Positions 63,999 through 64,000 of a DNA stretch of 64,000 nucleotides are shown one piece after another (the stretch's first letter is position 1; each line of letters starts with the position of its first letter). The notes beneath the pieces are model-generated. The model was not told where the DNA came from. It did not search any database and saw nothing but the letters and a program-made list of their open reading frames with translations. The position numbers and the translations under genes are program-made. Source of the stretch: Pontibacter chinhatensis (lineage in GTDB: Bacteria > Bacteroidota > Bacteroidia > Cytophagales > Hymenobacteraceae); contig NZ_FOOT01000002.1 of assembly GCF_900113285.1 (NCBI RefSeq), positions 558,001 through 622,000 of the forward strand, read 5' to 3'.

Positions 63999-64000
63999 AT

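Overview
The window looks like a chromosomal segment of a Bacteroidota bacterium of the order Cytophagales, most likely a Pontibacter or Hymenobacteraceae relative. This is inferred from gene content, not from an alignment. The signs are: BshA (bacillithiol synthesis), a PorD/DUF4835-type type IX secretion protein, the Rpb6-like omega subunit next to BamD and CoaBC, NagZ-AmpC-type GH3/serine-hydrolase and SerB-SerA fusions, many short lipoproteins, weak Shine-Dalgarno sequences, and a Bacteroidetes-type -33/-7 promoter before the proline dehydrogenase gene. I see no rRNA or tRNA genes, CRISPR array, intact insertion sequence or prophage. Almost every gene is complete.

Layout. 1-5.3 kb: acyl-CoA carboxylase beta subunit, M42 aminopeptidase, an amidohydrolase lipoprotein, and a BtuF-like binding protein. 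5.4-9.5 kb (minus): a shikimate operon (DAHP synthase-chorismate mutase, aroB, aroA and a small unknown gene). 9.7-10.9 kb: proline dehydrogenase. 11-17.5 kb: an envelope and stress block with a small acidic lipoprotein, an ECF sigma factor next to a membrane-anchored anti-sigma-like/trypsin fusion, two fasciclin lipoproteins, a YflT-like glycine-zipper protein, a lone receiver domain, a DUF4142 lipoprotein and an SGNH esterase. 17.9-25.4 kb: tail-specific protease, gamma-glutamyltransferase, two unknowns and lysS. 25.5-28 kb: three YtxH-like proteins, a Kazal-inhibitor lipoprotein and a cupin. 28.4-37.2 kb (minus): a housekeeping run, fabI, recN, porD-like, coaB/coaC (split by a frame change), omega, bamD and an OstA-like protein. 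37.3-39.8 kb: tilS and mdh. 40.7-47.2 kb (minus): a kinase-like/Omp85 barrel fusion, two rhomboid proteases and mutL. 47.6-54.9 kb: the GH3-beta-lactamase fusion, bshA, serB-serA and a serC-like gene. 55.1-64 kb: an IscA-type protein, ChaN-like protein, ABC exporter pair, dnaJ-grpE, obg and adk.

The most unusual signal is not a gene. The word AAGTATAA (reverse complement TTATACTT) is scattered through the window on both strands. Counting its 6-base core AGTATA/TATACT by eye gives about 200 sites in 64 kb, where chance would give roughly 20-30. It occurs between genes, inside terminator hairpins, and inside coding sequence, where it forces otherwise uncommon codons (AGT-ATA, TTA-TAC). It resembles in behaviour, but not in sequence, iterated words such as DNA uptake sequences or the cyanobacterial HIP1 octamer. 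Several long non-coding gaps (28.0-28.4, 31.0-31.8, 39.8-40.75 and 59.8-60.3 kb) also hold REP-like palindromes of several families, including one with 31-bp perfect arms.

The second strongest observation is the outer-membrane protein at 40.8-43.4 kb. Its periplasmic N-terminal part carries a G-D-x-D-R-H catalytic-loop-like motif of the HipA/PI4K/Fam20 kinase type ahead of a BamA-like barrel.
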